This document shows positions 9,268-18,072 of a DNA stretch of 64,000 nt, in pieces; the first letter of the stretch is position 1; every line of letters starts with the position of its first letter. The notes below the pieces were generated by a model that saw only the letters and a program-made list of their open reading frames with translations, did no database searches and was not told where the DNA came from. Position numbers and translations under genes: made by a program. Source of the DNA: Streptomyces daqingensis (lineage in GTDB: Bacteria > Actinomycetota > Actinomycetes > Streptomycetales > Streptomycetaceae); the NCBI RefSeq assembly GCF_014645895.1, contig NZ_BMMP01000003.1, forward strand, positions 165,949-229,948, written 5' to 3'.

Positions 9268-10053
9268 CTAGCCGAAGCGCTGGGCGAGGCTGCGGAAGAG
9301 CCCCGGGGCCACCCCGTGCAGGCGGGCGGGCATGCTCAGCCAGCCCGGCACGTACGAATCGGAGCGCCCCGTGACCAGCGCCCTGCGCACCACGGCCGCG
9401 ACCTGCCCGGCGGGCACGGGCCGGGGCCGGGTGCGCCCGTACGGGACGCCGCGGCGGCTGAAGAAGGGGGTGTCCACGGCGCCCGGCATCACGACGGACA
9501 CCCGCACGCCGGACGCGGCCAGCTCGTAGCGGAGGCTGTCCGCGAAGGCGATCAGCCCGCCCTTCGTGGCCGCGTACACCGCCTCGTCGCGCACGCCGAC
9601 GGAGCCGGCCACGGAGCCGAGCAGCACCACGCTGCCCCTGCGGCGGGCGATCATGCCGGGCAGGACGAGCCGCACAAGATGGATCACCGCGGTGAGGTTG
9701 ACCTCCAGCAGTCGGTCGATCGACTCGGCGGGCATCTTCGTGAACGGGCCCGCCCAGCCGATGCCCGCCCCGGCGACGAGCGCGTCGACGCGCCCGCCGT
9801 GCGCCAGCGCCTCACGGGCCAGCCGGGCGCGGGACTGGGGGTCGGTGATGTCGGCGGGCAGTGCGGTGCCGCGGGTTCGGACCGCGACGTCCGAGAGCCG
9901 CTCCTCGTCCCGCCCGTTCAGCAGCAGGCGCCAGCTGCCCTCCGAGGCGAGCTGTTCGGCGACGGCCGTGCCGATGCCCGAGGAGGCACCGGTGATCAGC
10001 GCGACCGGTCTCTGCGCTCCGTTCCGCACTTGCCGCCCAGAACTGTCGTACAT
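9268..10053 (-). CDS. Short-chain dehydrogenase/reductase
   Basis: A 261-aa classical SDR with the nucleotide-binding motif TGASSGIG near residue 22, NAG-like AGAG, catalytic Ser and YAATK (Tyr-x-x-x-Lys). The ATG at 10053 follows GGAGGGT. Its C-terminal part resembles acyl-lipid type SDRs (membrane-associated, SMPARLHG segment), but the substrate is not identifiable. It is first in a minus-strand run of three genes and is divergent from the glycosyltransferase. Confidence 0.85.
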   Translation of the reverse strand: MYDSSGRQVRNGAQRPVALITGASSGIGTAVAEQLASEGSWRLLLNGRDEERLSDVAVRTRGTALPADITDPQSRARLAREALAHGGRVDALVAGAGIGWAGPFTKMPAESIDRLLEVNLTAVIHLVRLVLPGMIARRRGSVVLLGSVAGSVGVRDEAVYAATKGGLIAFADSLRYELAASGVRVSVVMPGAVDTPFFSRRGVPYGRTRPRPVPAGQVAAVVRRALVTGRSDSYVPGWLSMPARLHGVAPGLFRSLAQRFG

Positions 10054-10252
10054 GACACCCTCCGGGTGATCAGGAGCAGGACCTTCAGCATGCTGGCTAT
10101 CGTCCGGCGCCGCCTCTGCGCGGGCCGCCCCGCAGGCGGCTGCGATCACTCGAACGGGCCCGGTTCGCCGGTGCCGTACCGCGGCACACAGCCACTCGGA
10201 ACGGGCGTACGGGCCGCGGTCCGGCGCTGAACCATCCGACTTCTGGAGCCTT

Positions 10253-11422
10253 ATGCGCCAACGGTTCCTGCTGCTCAGCGCCAGCATGGGCGCCGGCCAC
10301 GACGCGGTCGCGGGAGAGCTCGCCGGCCGGCTGCGGGCGCGCGGCCACCAGGTGCGGACCGAGGATGTGCTCGCGCTGCTCCCCTCGGGGGTGGGCGCGG
10401 CCCTGCGGGCCGCCTACCGGGGCACGGTGCGGCGGGTACCGGCGCTGTACGGGGCCGTCTACCGGGGCTTCCTCGATCCGGAGCCGGAGCGCAAGGCAGA
10501 CGGCCCGGCAGCGGCACGGCCGGGGAGCGCTCCGCTGGCGGTGCTCGCGGAACGGCCGCTGATGAGGATCGTCGCCAACTGGCAGCCGCACGCGGTCGTT
10601 TCGACCTTCCACCTCTCCGCGCAGGTGACGGGGCGACTGCGGGAGCGGGGAGCGCTGCGCGTGCCGAGCGTGGTGAGCGTCATCGACTTCGGGGTGCACC
10701 GCGGCTGGCTCCACCCGGGCAACGACGCGCACCTGTGCGTGACAGAGGCGGCGGCCCGCACGGTCGGCGCGATCACCGGCAGGGCGGCCGAGGCCACGGG
10801 GCCGGTGGTCCCGGCCGCGTTCCTGCGCGCGAACGAGGGGGCAACGCCGGGGGAGGGGCGGCCCGCCGCCGGGGGCCAGGCGTGGCGTGACGAGCTCGGA
10901 GCGGCGGCGCGGGGACGCGACGTCGTGCTCGTCTCGGCGGGAGCCTGGGGTGTGGGGGATGAACTGCTCGGCACGGTAGGGAAGTTGGCAGGAAGTGCCG
11001 ACGGGCCCGCCGTCCTCCCCGTCCTGCTGTGCGGCCGTGACGAGCGCTTGCGCCGGCGGGCGGAACGGCTGCCCGGAGTGCTGGCGCTGGGCTGGGTCTC
11101 CGACATGGCCGGGCTGATGCAGGCGGCCGGCGCCCTCGTCGACAACGCCGCCGGCCAGACAGCGGTCCAGGCGCTGGCGGCGGGCCTGCCCGTGATCGGC
11201 CACCGGCCGCTGCCCGGGCACGGGATCCAGGGCGTACGGGCGATGGCCGACGCGGGCGTCTCCGAACTCACCCTCGACGACGGGCAGTTGTCGGACGCGC
11301 TCGGGAGGGTGCTGCGCCCGGGACCCGTACGGGACAAGCGCGTCTCGTGCGGGAAGGCGATCTTCCGCGCGGACGCGGCGCAGCGTATCGCCGAGATCGC
11401 CCAGGCGGGGGTGCGGACTTGA
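10253..11422 (+). CDS. MGDG synthase/MurG-like glycosyltransferase
   Basis: A 389-aa GT-B fold glycosyltransferase. The N-terminal half matches the monogalactosyldiacylglycerol-synthase domain: SASMGAGHDAVA at 9-20 resembles the GGGH-type acceptor loop. The C-terminal half carries the nucleotide-sugar site, seen as GWVSDMAGLMQAAGALVDNA followed by GQTAVQALAAGLPVI. Such enzymes glycosylate diacylglycerol or related lipids, a guess here. Divergence from an SDR and an EamA/deacetylase pair hints at envelope lipid work. Confidence 0.8.
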   Translation: MRQRFLLLSASMGAGHDAVAGELAGRLRARGHQVRTEDVLALLPSGVGAALRAAYRGTVRRVPALYGAVYRGFLDPEPERKADGPAAARPGSAPLAVLAERPLMRIVANWQPHAVVSTFHLSAQVTGRLRERGALRVPSVVSVIDFGVHRGWLHPGNDAHLCVTEAAARTVGAITGRAAEATGPVVPAAFLRANEGATPGEGRPAAGGQAWRDELGAAARGRDVVLVSAGAWGVGDELLGTVGKLAGSADGPAVLPVLLCGRDERLRRRAERLPGVLALGWVSDMAGLMQAAGALVDNAAGQTAVQALAAGLPVIGHRPLPGHGIQGVRAMADAGVSELTLDDGQLSDALGRVLRPGPVRDKRVSCGKAIFRADAAQRIAEIAQAGVRT

Positions 11423-11534
11423 GACGGTCCGGTGCGGAGACGGCCCGGCGCCGGGCGGGCAGGCGGGCGACGCCCTCCCGGGGCATCGCGCCTTCCGCCC
11501 GTTTCGCCGCGCGGCGCCGGGGCACGCGGGCCCG

Positions 11535-11945
11535 ATGAGCGAACACGAACGTGCCCGCACGGTCGCCGCCCCGCCGGAGGAGGTCTTCGACCAGGCCTGC
11601 GACGTCGGCCAGATCGACACGTGGCTGCCGAGGGAGCTGCACGTCCATCCCGAGGAGATGCCGGCCGTCACCGTCCACGACGACGACACCGGACGGGACG
11701 AAGCCGCGCTGCTGCGCGCCCGGCGCGACCAGCTGCGCCTGGAGTGGGGCACCAGAGAGGACGGGCGCTACGCGGGATGGCTGCAGGTGGAGGGCATCGG
11801 CGGCGGCGCCAGCTCCGTCACCGTCCATCTCTCGTTCTTCGACGAAGGGGACGCCCCGCCGGACGACCGCATCACCGCGGCGCTGGACGAGAGTCTCGAC
11901 AGGCTCGCGGAGCAGGTCAGGATCCGAGCGGACAAGGCCGGCTGA
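11535..11945 (+). CDS. SRPBCC family protein
   Basis: A 136-aa START/Bet v1-like protein (polyketide cyclase/dehydrase superfamily). It shows the pattern RTVAAPPEEVFDQACDVGQIDTWLP at the start, a central beta-rich section and a C-terminal helix (ALDESLDRLAEQVR). Such folds bind hydrophobic ligands; no catalytic residues are evident. It lies 112 bases after the glycosyltransferase on the same strand. Confidence 0.7.
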   Translation: MSEHERARTVAAPPEEVFDQACDVGQIDTWLPRELHVHPEEMPAVTVHDDDTGRDEAALLRARRDQLRLEWGTREDGRYAGWLQVEGIGGGASSVTVHLSFFDEGDAPPDDRITAALDESLDRLAEQVRIRADKAG

Positions 11946-12024
11946 GGGTGCGGCTGACGGGGCGGCGACGAGGGGCCCGGCTGAAGGGGCCGGCTGACGG
12001 GGGTGCGGATGAGGCGTACGGGCG

Positions 12025-12336
12025 TCAGGCGCTTCTGGCCTCGCCCTCGCCCTCCTCCTCGTTCTCACCCTCCAAGTCGTGCTCTTCCGCGATCAGGGCG
12101 ACCCAGCCGTAGGGGAGTTCCTCGCCGTCGACGGTCACGGCCTCGACGGTCCGGGTACGCGGGTCGATGTCGGCTTCGACGCCCTCTCCCGCATAGCGCG
12201 GATAGCCGGTCTCGCCCAGGGCTCCCGTCGCCCGCACGCTCATGACCCGCAGGACGGGGCCGTGCACCGGGTGCCCCTCGGCGTCGGCGGTCTGCGGCTT
12301 GAGGACGATGTCGTAGTGCGGTTCACCGGCTCGCAT
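12025..12336 (-). CDS. Hypothetical protein with acidic C-terminus
   Basis: A 103-aa protein of unknown function. It reads as a small beta-rich domain (YDIVLKPQTADAEGHPVHGP, then DIDPRTRTVEAVTVDGEELP) ending in a Glu-rich tail of about 12 acidic residues. The start ATG at 12336 has GAGG only a few bases away. No membrane segment or signal peptide is visible. It could be a Streptomyces-only DUF. Confidence 0.6.
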   Translation of the reverse strand: MRAGEPHYDIVLKPQTADAEGHPVHGPVLRVMSVRATGALGETGYPRYAGEGVEADIDPRTRTVEAVTVDGEELPYGWVALIAEEHDLEGENEEEGEGEARSA

Positions 12337-12480
12337 GCCTCGACGATAAGGCCGCTCCGTGCGGCCCGCCTCCGGGAGCACGAGCCCTCGCCGCGGACCG
12401 CCGGCGGTCCTCCGGCCCGCGGCCGCGGTGTCTTCGCGGCGGAGGTCAGGGAGCCGCCGGGGAGCCGGCACACCCGAGGG

Positions 12481-13263
12481 TCAGGGAGTCGGCACGCCCG
12501 CCGGTCGCGAGGGGCGGGAGAAGCGCACCGGGACGCCGGGCGAGTACAGCACGCTCACCGGCTCCCCGGACGGCGACGGCAGCCCGGCCGCCGTCAGCAA
12601 GTCCTCGTCGCACTCGGTCAGTTCGGCCCTGTGCAGCGGCCAGCGGGGATGGTCGTTGGGCAGGTACACCGGCCGTCCGAAGAACGTGTTGTGCATGCCC
12701 CAGCGGGCCGTGAGGAAGTGCTCCAGCTCGGTGGGCCGCGAGATGCGCTCGCCTATCCGCACGGACATCCGGCACCGCGCACCCCGGGGCCCGGGCCACC
12801 GCCGGCTGCTGGCGTAGGAGACGTGGCCGTCACAGTGCCGCACCGACATCCGCGACCAGCGGTAGGGCATGCGGAAGAGGGTGAGCGCCACCGTCACCGG
12901 GATCAGGCGCGAGGCGTCGAGTGAGCGGAAGACGACGCCGCGGCGCCCGTGCCCGTCGACGGAGTACAGCCGCACGTTCGTCTCGGGGAAGCTGCCCAGG
13001 TAGGGGATGCCCGGCAGCCGGAACCACCCCACCCGGTGCATGCGGAAGGCGACGAGGCCGACGTACGTCCTGCCGTCCAGGACGTCGGGGAACGTGCCCC
13101 CGGGCAGCAGCGGCGCCACGTCCGCGGGATCGGCCGCCCAGTGCACGAAGGCCAGGTCGAGCCACGACTGGGTCAGCAGCGGCCGGGCCGTGCGGTGCGG
13201 AGGATCGGCCGTTATGGGCCGTGGCTCCGGCGCGGAGTGCGGGTCGTGGGGCGTGAGCGGCAC
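12481..13263 (-). CDS. YqjF/DUF2071 family protein
   Basis: A roughly 260-aa protein of the YqjF (DUF2071) family, cytosolic, function unknown. Recognised from LTQSWLDLAFVHWAADP, GGTFPDVLDGRTYVGLVAFRM and a late ERISRPTELEHFLTARWGMH. The GTG at 13263 is my start; the frame is open 22 codons further upstream to 13329 but that extension looks non-conserved, and no strong ribosome site marks either. Confidence 0.72.
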   Translation of the reverse strand: MPLTPHDPHSAPEPRPITADPPHRTARPLLTQSWLDLAFVHWAADPADVAPLLPGGTFPDVLDGRTYVGLVAFRMHRVGWFRLPGIPYLGSFPETNVRLYSVDGHGRRGVVFRSLDASRLIPVTVALTLFRMPYRWSRMSVRHCDGHVSYASSRRWPGPRGARCRMSVRIGERISRPTELEHFLTARWGMHNTFFGRPVYLPNDHPRWPLHRAELTECDEDLLTAAGLPSPSGEPVSVLYSPGVPVRFSRPSRPAGVPTP

Positions 13264-13523
13264 CCGGCCAGCATCGCAGACGGCTCTGGGGCTTCCCCTC
13301 GGTCCGTCGCCCGTGTACCGGTCCGGCACCCCGGGATCCGCCGGGTGCGGCGGACGCGGTGCGGCCCGCGGCGGTCGACAGGCGGACCACCGCGTCCGCA
13401 GCCGCCCCTGGCAGGCTCCCGGGCCCGCCCGGAGCGGGCGTCCGCGTCCGCGTGCACCCCGCTTCCGGCTGACCGCGGCCCGGCCCAGGGCCCGGCCGCG
13501 GTCACCGGATCACGGCTGCCGCA

Positions 13524-14624
13524 TCAGTTCAGCAGCCGCTTCCAGGCGGTCTCCGTGAGCTCGCCGACGTCGGGCGCCTTGCCGCGCTTGCTGCGCAGCA
13601 GCGTTCCGACGGCCTCCTCGATCTCGCCGCCCTCGGGCCTGCGGCGGTCGCCCGGGGTGAGCAGCGGCCAGATGTCGGAGCCGAGGAAGCCCGTCTCGTC
13701 GACCTTGCTGTGGTGCATCGCCGAGCAGGTGTGCCGGTCGATGTTGTGCGTGTCCGCCAGCTCCGCCACGGCGCGCTTCGTGGCCGTCCCGAAGATCCCG
13801 TCGACAGGAACCGAGTGGCCCTTGGCGCGCAGCAGGTGCTGGGCTGCGCGTACCTGCGGGCCCACCGAACCGGGCTTCAGCAAGGGCCAGTTGAGGAGCC
13901 GGTCGACGGGGGAGGAGACGCCGAGGGCGTTGCCGACGGCGTCCCGCAGCTCCTGCAGGCGCCCGTAGAGGACCTCGCCGGGGCATTCGGTGGAGTTGAA
14001 GTCGCGGTGCCCCTTGATGTTGGCGAGATCCGTCCCGTACTGCGCGGCGATCCAGGCGACGAGCTGCACGAGGGAGTCCCACAGGGCCTGCGGCACGTCC
14101 ACATCGGTGTAGAGGCCCTCGTTCTCGATCCCGATGACCTCGCTGTTGTGGCTGCCGACGTTGGCGCCCTGCACGTGCTGGGTGCCCCCGCGGACCACTT
14201 CGAGGCTCCGGTGGCGGCCCTCGAGGCGGAAGCCGCCGCGGCTGTTGGTGAACTGCTGGCCGCTGTCGGCCCAGCCGTTGCCGTCCATGTGGAAGTTCTG
14301 GATGTCCCGGCAGATCTTCTTCGCGTGCTCCAGCGAGTAGTCCTCGCTGTTGCCGGGCTCGGCGGTGTGGTGGACGACGATGAACGTCGGACGGTGGTCC
14401 TCGACGACGATCGCGCTGGACGGCGCACGCGCCCCCCACTCCTCCGTGCTGTAGATGCGGGGCTCGGCCACCTCGGCGCGTGCCGCACTCCGCGAGCCGC
14501 GGGCCGCGGCCGGCCCGGCGGCGTGTGCGGTGCCGGCGGCGCTGAGGCCGATGGCGCCCGCGGCGGTCGCGGCCGCGCCACCGCGCAGCAGCGAGCGGCG
14601 GTCGAAACCTGGCTGTGAAGCCAT
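13524..14624 (-). CDS. Tat-exported N-acetylmuramoyl-L-alanine amidase with peptidoglycan-binding domain
   Basis: A 366-aa secreted cell-wall amidase. The N-terminus is a twin-arginine signal (FDRRSLLRGG then an Ala-rich stretch ending AHA). A PGRP/amidase_2 domain follows at about 60-230, with zinc ligands expected in VVHHTA, IGIENEG, and GHRDFNSTECPG. A PG_binding_1 domain sits at about 240-300 (GSVGPQVRAAQHLL, VDGIFGTATKRAV). The ATG at 14624 follows AGGAGAT. A long hairpin lies 70 bases upstream of the start. Confidence 0.9.
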   Translation of the reverse strand: MASQPGFDRRSLLRGGAAATAAGAIGLSAAGTAHAAGPAAARGSRSAARAEVAEPRIYSTEEWGARAPSSAIVVEDHRPTFIVVHHTAEPGNSEDYSLEHAKKICRDIQNFHMDGNGWADSGQQFTNSRGGFRLEGRHRSLEVVRGGTQHVQGANVGSHNSEVIGIENEGLYTDVDVPQALWDSLVQLVAWIAAQYGTDLANIKGHRDFNSTECPGEVLYGRLQELRDAVGNALGVSSPVDRLLNWPLLKPGSVGPQVRAAQHLLRAKGHSVPVDGIFGTATKRAVAELADTHNIDRHTCSAMHHSKVDETGFLGSDIWPLLTPGDRRRPEGGEIEEAVGTLLRSKRGKAPDVGELTETAWKRLLN

Positions 14625-14693
14625 CTCGATCTCCTTCGGGAGTGGCAACGGCGGCTCGCTCGCTCGGAGTTCCGTCACCGACGGGTGGGGGGA

Positions 14694-14733
14694 CCCGTGC
14701 GGGGACGGGCAGTCGCGCCCGTCCCCGCACGGG
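14694..14733. repeat. Perfect 17-bp inverted repeat upstream of the amidase gene
   Basis: The arms at 14694-14710 and 14717-14733 are exact reverse complements (CCCGTGCGGGGACGGGC on the left) with a 6-base loop. The element lies in the probable leader of the amidase gene, whose start is at 14624. It could be a terminator guarding against upstream transcription or a leader regulatory hairpin. Confidence 0.6.
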
Positions 14734-15240
14734 CTGAAATCGGGTTCCGCGCCCGGCCAGTAAAAGCAGTCCGCCATGAACGCGACAACCCCAAGGAGGG
14801 GATGCGTCGCGACTTTCTCGGATTCTGAAAGCGGGAACAGGCCACGAATCACCTGTAGCAGAGCGAACCGGGCTCCGCCTCCCGTGGTGCGCCCATTGGA
14901 GACGGCAACGGCCTGGCACGGCACAGCAGTTCACCGCTGCCGGATGCTCCGAGCTATTGCTCCGTCAGGTGACAGGGCGCCAGACGCCGATGCCGGCAGT
15001 CGCCTGTCCCGCTCCGCGGACGTCGGCCCCGTCGACCGTCCTCTTCCTCTGCGGCGGTCCGGGCCCGTCTCCCCGCAGTCGCGCCCGCCCCGGCATTCCC
15101 GGCCGGCGCGCCGGGCGTGCGGCGGGCCGAGGCCGCCGGAACCCCGTTGCGCCTGAACTCACCGAGCAGGTGAGGGAGTTGAGGTGGGCAGCCGCTCGCG
15201 CGGCGGTGCGGGTAATGACACGTACCGCCCGCCCCTCCGC
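14734..15240. other. Intergenic stretch without a supported gene
   Basis: About 500 bases between the amidase upstream region and the SDR gene ending at 15241. Open frames exist on both strands but none has a ribosome site, plausible codon bias or recognisable protein. The amidase promoter is presumably here. Confidence 0.5.
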
Positions 15241-16203
15241 TCAGCCGCCGAACGCGTCGAGCCCGGTCAGCTCCGCGGAGAGCTCCCACAGCCGGGCGGC
15301 CTTTTCCGGGTCGACGGCGTAGCCCTGCACGCCACCGGGGGCCGAGGGGTCTTCGGAGGCGAGTCCGGCGATGTCGCAGTCCTCGCAGTAGACGCCTCCT
15401 TCGCCGTCCAGCAGGGGAGACGTCGCGGCCCACACCTGGGTCGCCGCGCCCTGCTCCGGCGTCTTGAAGGACGGGTTCACCGGAGTCCCCGACTCGTCGA
15501 TCCACCCCGCGGCGACCATCTCCTCGACGGGCAGATGGCGCTGCAGGGGCGTGAGGATGCCGCCGGGATGGAGAGAGAAGGCCCGTACGCCCAGGTCACG
15601 GCCGATCGCGTCGAGCCGGACGGCGAACAGCGCGTTGGCGGTCTTGGCCTGCCCGTACGCCTTCCACTTGTCGTAGCCCTTCTCGAAGTGGACGTCGTCC
15701 CAGCGGACGGGCGAGTGCCGGTGCCCCGCCGAGGAGACCGAGACGACCCGGGCGCCGCCCGGTTCGAGGGCCGGACGCAGCCTGTTGACGAGCGCGTAGT
15801 GCCCCAGGTGGTTGACCGCGAACTGGGCCTCCCAGCCGGGGCCCACCCGGGTCTCGGGGCAGGCCATCACAGCCGCGCTGTCGATCATGATGTCGATGGT
15901 GCGGCCGGTCTCCAGGAAGCGGTCCGCGAAGGCACGCACGGAGCCGAGGTCGGCGAGGTCGAGCGTGTCGACCTCCACCCCGTCGATGCCCCCGACGGAC
16001 TTCGCCGCCGCCTCGGGCCGTCTCGCCGGCACGACGACGCGGGCCCCCGCCCCGGCCAGCGCACGTGTCGTCTCCAGGCCCAGCCCCGAGTAGCCGCCGG
16101 TGACGACGGCCAGCGATCCGGTCAGGTCGAGGCCCCGCAGGACGTCCGCGGCGGTGCTGCGGGCTCCGAAGCCCGAGCCGATGCTCTGCTGAGGTGTGGT
16201 CAT
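15241..16203 (-). CDS. Short-chain dehydrogenase/reductase (WW-oxidoreductase/retinol dehydrogenase-like)
   Basis: A 320-aa SDR with TGGYSGLGLE as nucleotide-binding motif, a variant NNAG (DSAAV), SVSSAGH and a YGQAKTAN catalytic motif. The longer C-terminus and the H-rich SSAGHRHSPVRWDD segment are typical of the oxidoreductase family seen in many Streptomyces. The ATG at 16203 gives MTTPQQS. No neighbours suggest a pathway. Confidence 0.85.
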   Translation of the reverse strand: MTTPQQSIGSGFGARSTAADVLRGLDLTGSLAVVTGGYSGLGLETTRALAGAGARVVVPARRPEAAAKSVGGIDGVEVDTLDLADLGSVRAFADRFLETGRTIDIMIDSAAVMACPETRVGPGWEAQFAVNHLGHYALVNRLRPALEPGGARVVSVSSAGHRHSPVRWDDVHFEKGYDKWKAYGQAKTANALFAVRLDAIGRDLGVRAFSLHPGGILTPLQRHLPVEEMVAAGWIDESGTPVNPSFKTPEQGAATQVWAATSPLLDGEGGVYCEDCDIAGLASEDPSAPGGVQGYAVDPEKAARLWELSAELTGLDAFGG

Positions 16204-16361
16204 GGACGGAACGCTACGAATTGGAGTGCGCTCCAGGGCAAGGCCTGTCGTCCGGCACCCCGCGGGTCCCAGGAGATCCGGGAGGCAGGCCCTGGCGGCA
16301 GGGGAGGGCGCGCCGTCCGCGGGGTTCCGGGGCGGGACGGCGCGCTCACCCTCAGGCCGTC

Positions 16362-16628
16362 TCAGCTGGTGAGGAAGTCGGCCGCGCCCGCCTTCGCCCC
16401 CTGGATGAACGCGTTGATCTCTTCCGGGGTGTAGAGCAGGGCGGGCCCCTCCGGGTCCGTGGACTGGCGCAGGGCGACGTGCCCGTCGGGAAGCTTCTTC
16501 GCCTCCAGGCAGGCGCCCCCGTTCTGTCCGCTCCAGGGCTTGTGCCAGCCCTCGGTGCCCAGCTCCCGGGCGGGCATGCCGTTGTACACACGGCCGGTTG
16601 TGGTGTCGGTGACAGCCTCGGGGTTCAT
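16362..16628 (-). CDS. DUF397 domain-containing protein
   Basis: An 88-aa protein with the DUF397 pattern: WHKPWSGQNGGACLEAKKLPDGHVALRQSTDPEGPALLYTPEEINAFI (given in part). The ATG at 16628 follows AAGGAG. DUF397 proteins usually lie beside a helix-turn-helix regulator of the XRE family and modulate it, as with the whiJ-type loci. No such partner is adjacent here, so it appears to be an orphan. Confidence 0.85.
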   Translation of the reverse strand: MNPEAVTDTTTGRVYNGMPARELGTEGWHKPWSGQNGGACLEAKKLPDGHVALRQSTDPEGPALLYTPEEINAFIQGAKAGAADFLTS

Positions 16629-16870
16629 CGTCGGACTCCTTACGGAGGTGAATCGTTACGGCCGGGGGTTCGGCACGCACAACAGCAGGCCGCTCTCGTT
16701 CAGCCGGCAGTGCTCAACACAGCTGATTTCTTTGCGACTTACCGTTGAAATTATCAGAACGATGCTTGCGGCCTGAAGGCCACAGGGACATAGTGGCTCC
16801 GTGATGCTCTTCACCGGCGTGCGGAAACGAGCACGGGAGCCTTCCGCCGTCGAGCCGGGGAGGGGGGCGT

Positions 16871-16903
16871 GCGAGGTCGCACTGCAGGGGAGTGCGACCT
16901 CGC
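16871..16903. repeat. 13-bp inverted repeat in the leader of the DUF574-type gene
   Basis: GCGAGGTCGCACT at 16871-16883 and its exact complement at 16891-16903 flank a 7-base loop. It lies between the divergent DUF397 gene and the methyltransferase-like gene starting at 17025, in the latter's likely leader. A terminator or attenuator role is possible. Confidence 0.5.
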
Positions 16904-17024
16904 GCACGCCTCCCGGCTCACTCCTGACCCCGGGACCCCGCCCTGCGGCAGTTCACCGGACCCGGGAGCACACGCCTCAGCGCCGTCCCGCCCCGATCCC
17001 CCTCGCACACGGACGGACCCCGCG

Positions 17025-17840
17025 TTGACAGGCCAGAACGAAGCAGCCTCCGAAGCCGCATCCATCGACCCGACCGTGCCCCACTCCGCCCGGATCTTCG
17101 ACTTCTGGCTCGGCGGCAAGGACCATTTCGAAGCCGATCGCAGCGCCGGGGAGCAGGTGCTCGCCGACTTCCCCGCCATGACGGAAGTCGCCCGCGCCTC
17201 GCGGGGGTTCGTCGGCCGCGCGGTGCGCCACCTGGTCGTGGAGGAAGGCCTGCGGCAGTTCCTCGACGTGGGGACGGGGCTGCCCACCGCCGGCAACACC
17301 CACGAGGTCGCGCAGCGGCTCGCGCCCGAGGCGCGCATCGTCTACGTCGACCACGATCCCCTCGTCCTGGCCCACGCGGGCCGGCTGCTGACGTGCTCCG
17401 AGGAGGGCGCCGCCGCCTACCTCCACGCCGACGCACACGACCCGGACCGCATCCTGGCCGAGGCGTCCGCGACGCTGGACCTGGACGAACCCGTCGGCGT
17501 GCTGCTGATGGGGATCCTCGCCCACGTCGAGCGCTACACCGAGGCCCGCGCGATCGTGCACAGGCTGATGCAGGACCTCCCCGTGGGCAGCTGCCTCGCG
17601 ATCCGGGACGGCACGGACACGGACGAGGCGTACAGCGCCGCGATGCGCCGCTACAGCGAGTCCGGGGCGCTGCCCTACCGCTTGCGCTCCCCGGAGGAGA
17701 TCACCCGCTTCTTCGCCGGGCTCGAACTGGTCGAGCCCGGCGTCGTCCCCGTCCCGCAGTGGCGCCCTTCGCCGGGAGAGCCCCCGGCGGGCGGCGCGGA
17801 CCTTCCCGTGCTGGGCGGCGTGGCACGCAAGTTGTGGTGA
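17025..17840 (+). CDS. SAM-dependent methyltransferase-like protein (DUF574 type)
   Basis: A 271-aa protein of the Streptomyces DUF574/Methyltransf_19 family. ARIFDFWLGGKDHFEADR near residue 22 and the SAM-binding FLDVGTGLPT near residue 75, then VYVDHDPLVLAHA, identify it. The biological substrate is unknown for the family. I take the TTG at 17025 as start since it leads straight into the conserved part; the ribosome site is weak and the start is uncertain. A strong hairpin precedes it. Confidence 0.82.
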   Translation: MTGQNEAASEAASIDPTVPHSARIFDFWLGGKDHFEADRSAGEQVLADFPAMTEVARASRGFVGRAVRHLVVEEGLRQFLDVGTGLPTAGNTHEVAQRLAPEARIVYVDHDPLVLAHAGRLLTCSEEGAAAYLHADAHDPDRILAEASATLDLDEPVGVLLMGILAHVERYTEARAIVHRLMQDLPVGSCLAIRDGTDTDEAYSAAMRRYSESGALPYRLRSPEEITRFFAGLELVEPGVVPVPQWRPSPGEPPAGGADLPVLGGVARKLW

Positions 17841-18072
17841 CCCCCGGCGCGGGGAGCCGCACCACGCAGCGTGACGGGAGCGTACGCACAGCAGTGACGG
17901 CGGGCCCCCGGACTGCCGCGGCGGGCAGCGGGTACGGTTCACCAGAACGACTTCGGGCCCGCACCCGGCAAGGGCCGCCGCCGAACCGGCAGAGCGGTCA
18001 ACTCGCCGCCGTGCAGGGCGCGTTGACGGTGCACGACCCGGGGATACCGACCAGCGAACGAGGGCTCGGAAG

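Noticed and set aside
14776..15156. A plus-strand 126-codon frame upstream of the amidase gene
   Set aside because: No ribosome site, no domain and an Arg/Pro-rich composition typical of non-coding GC-rich DNA.
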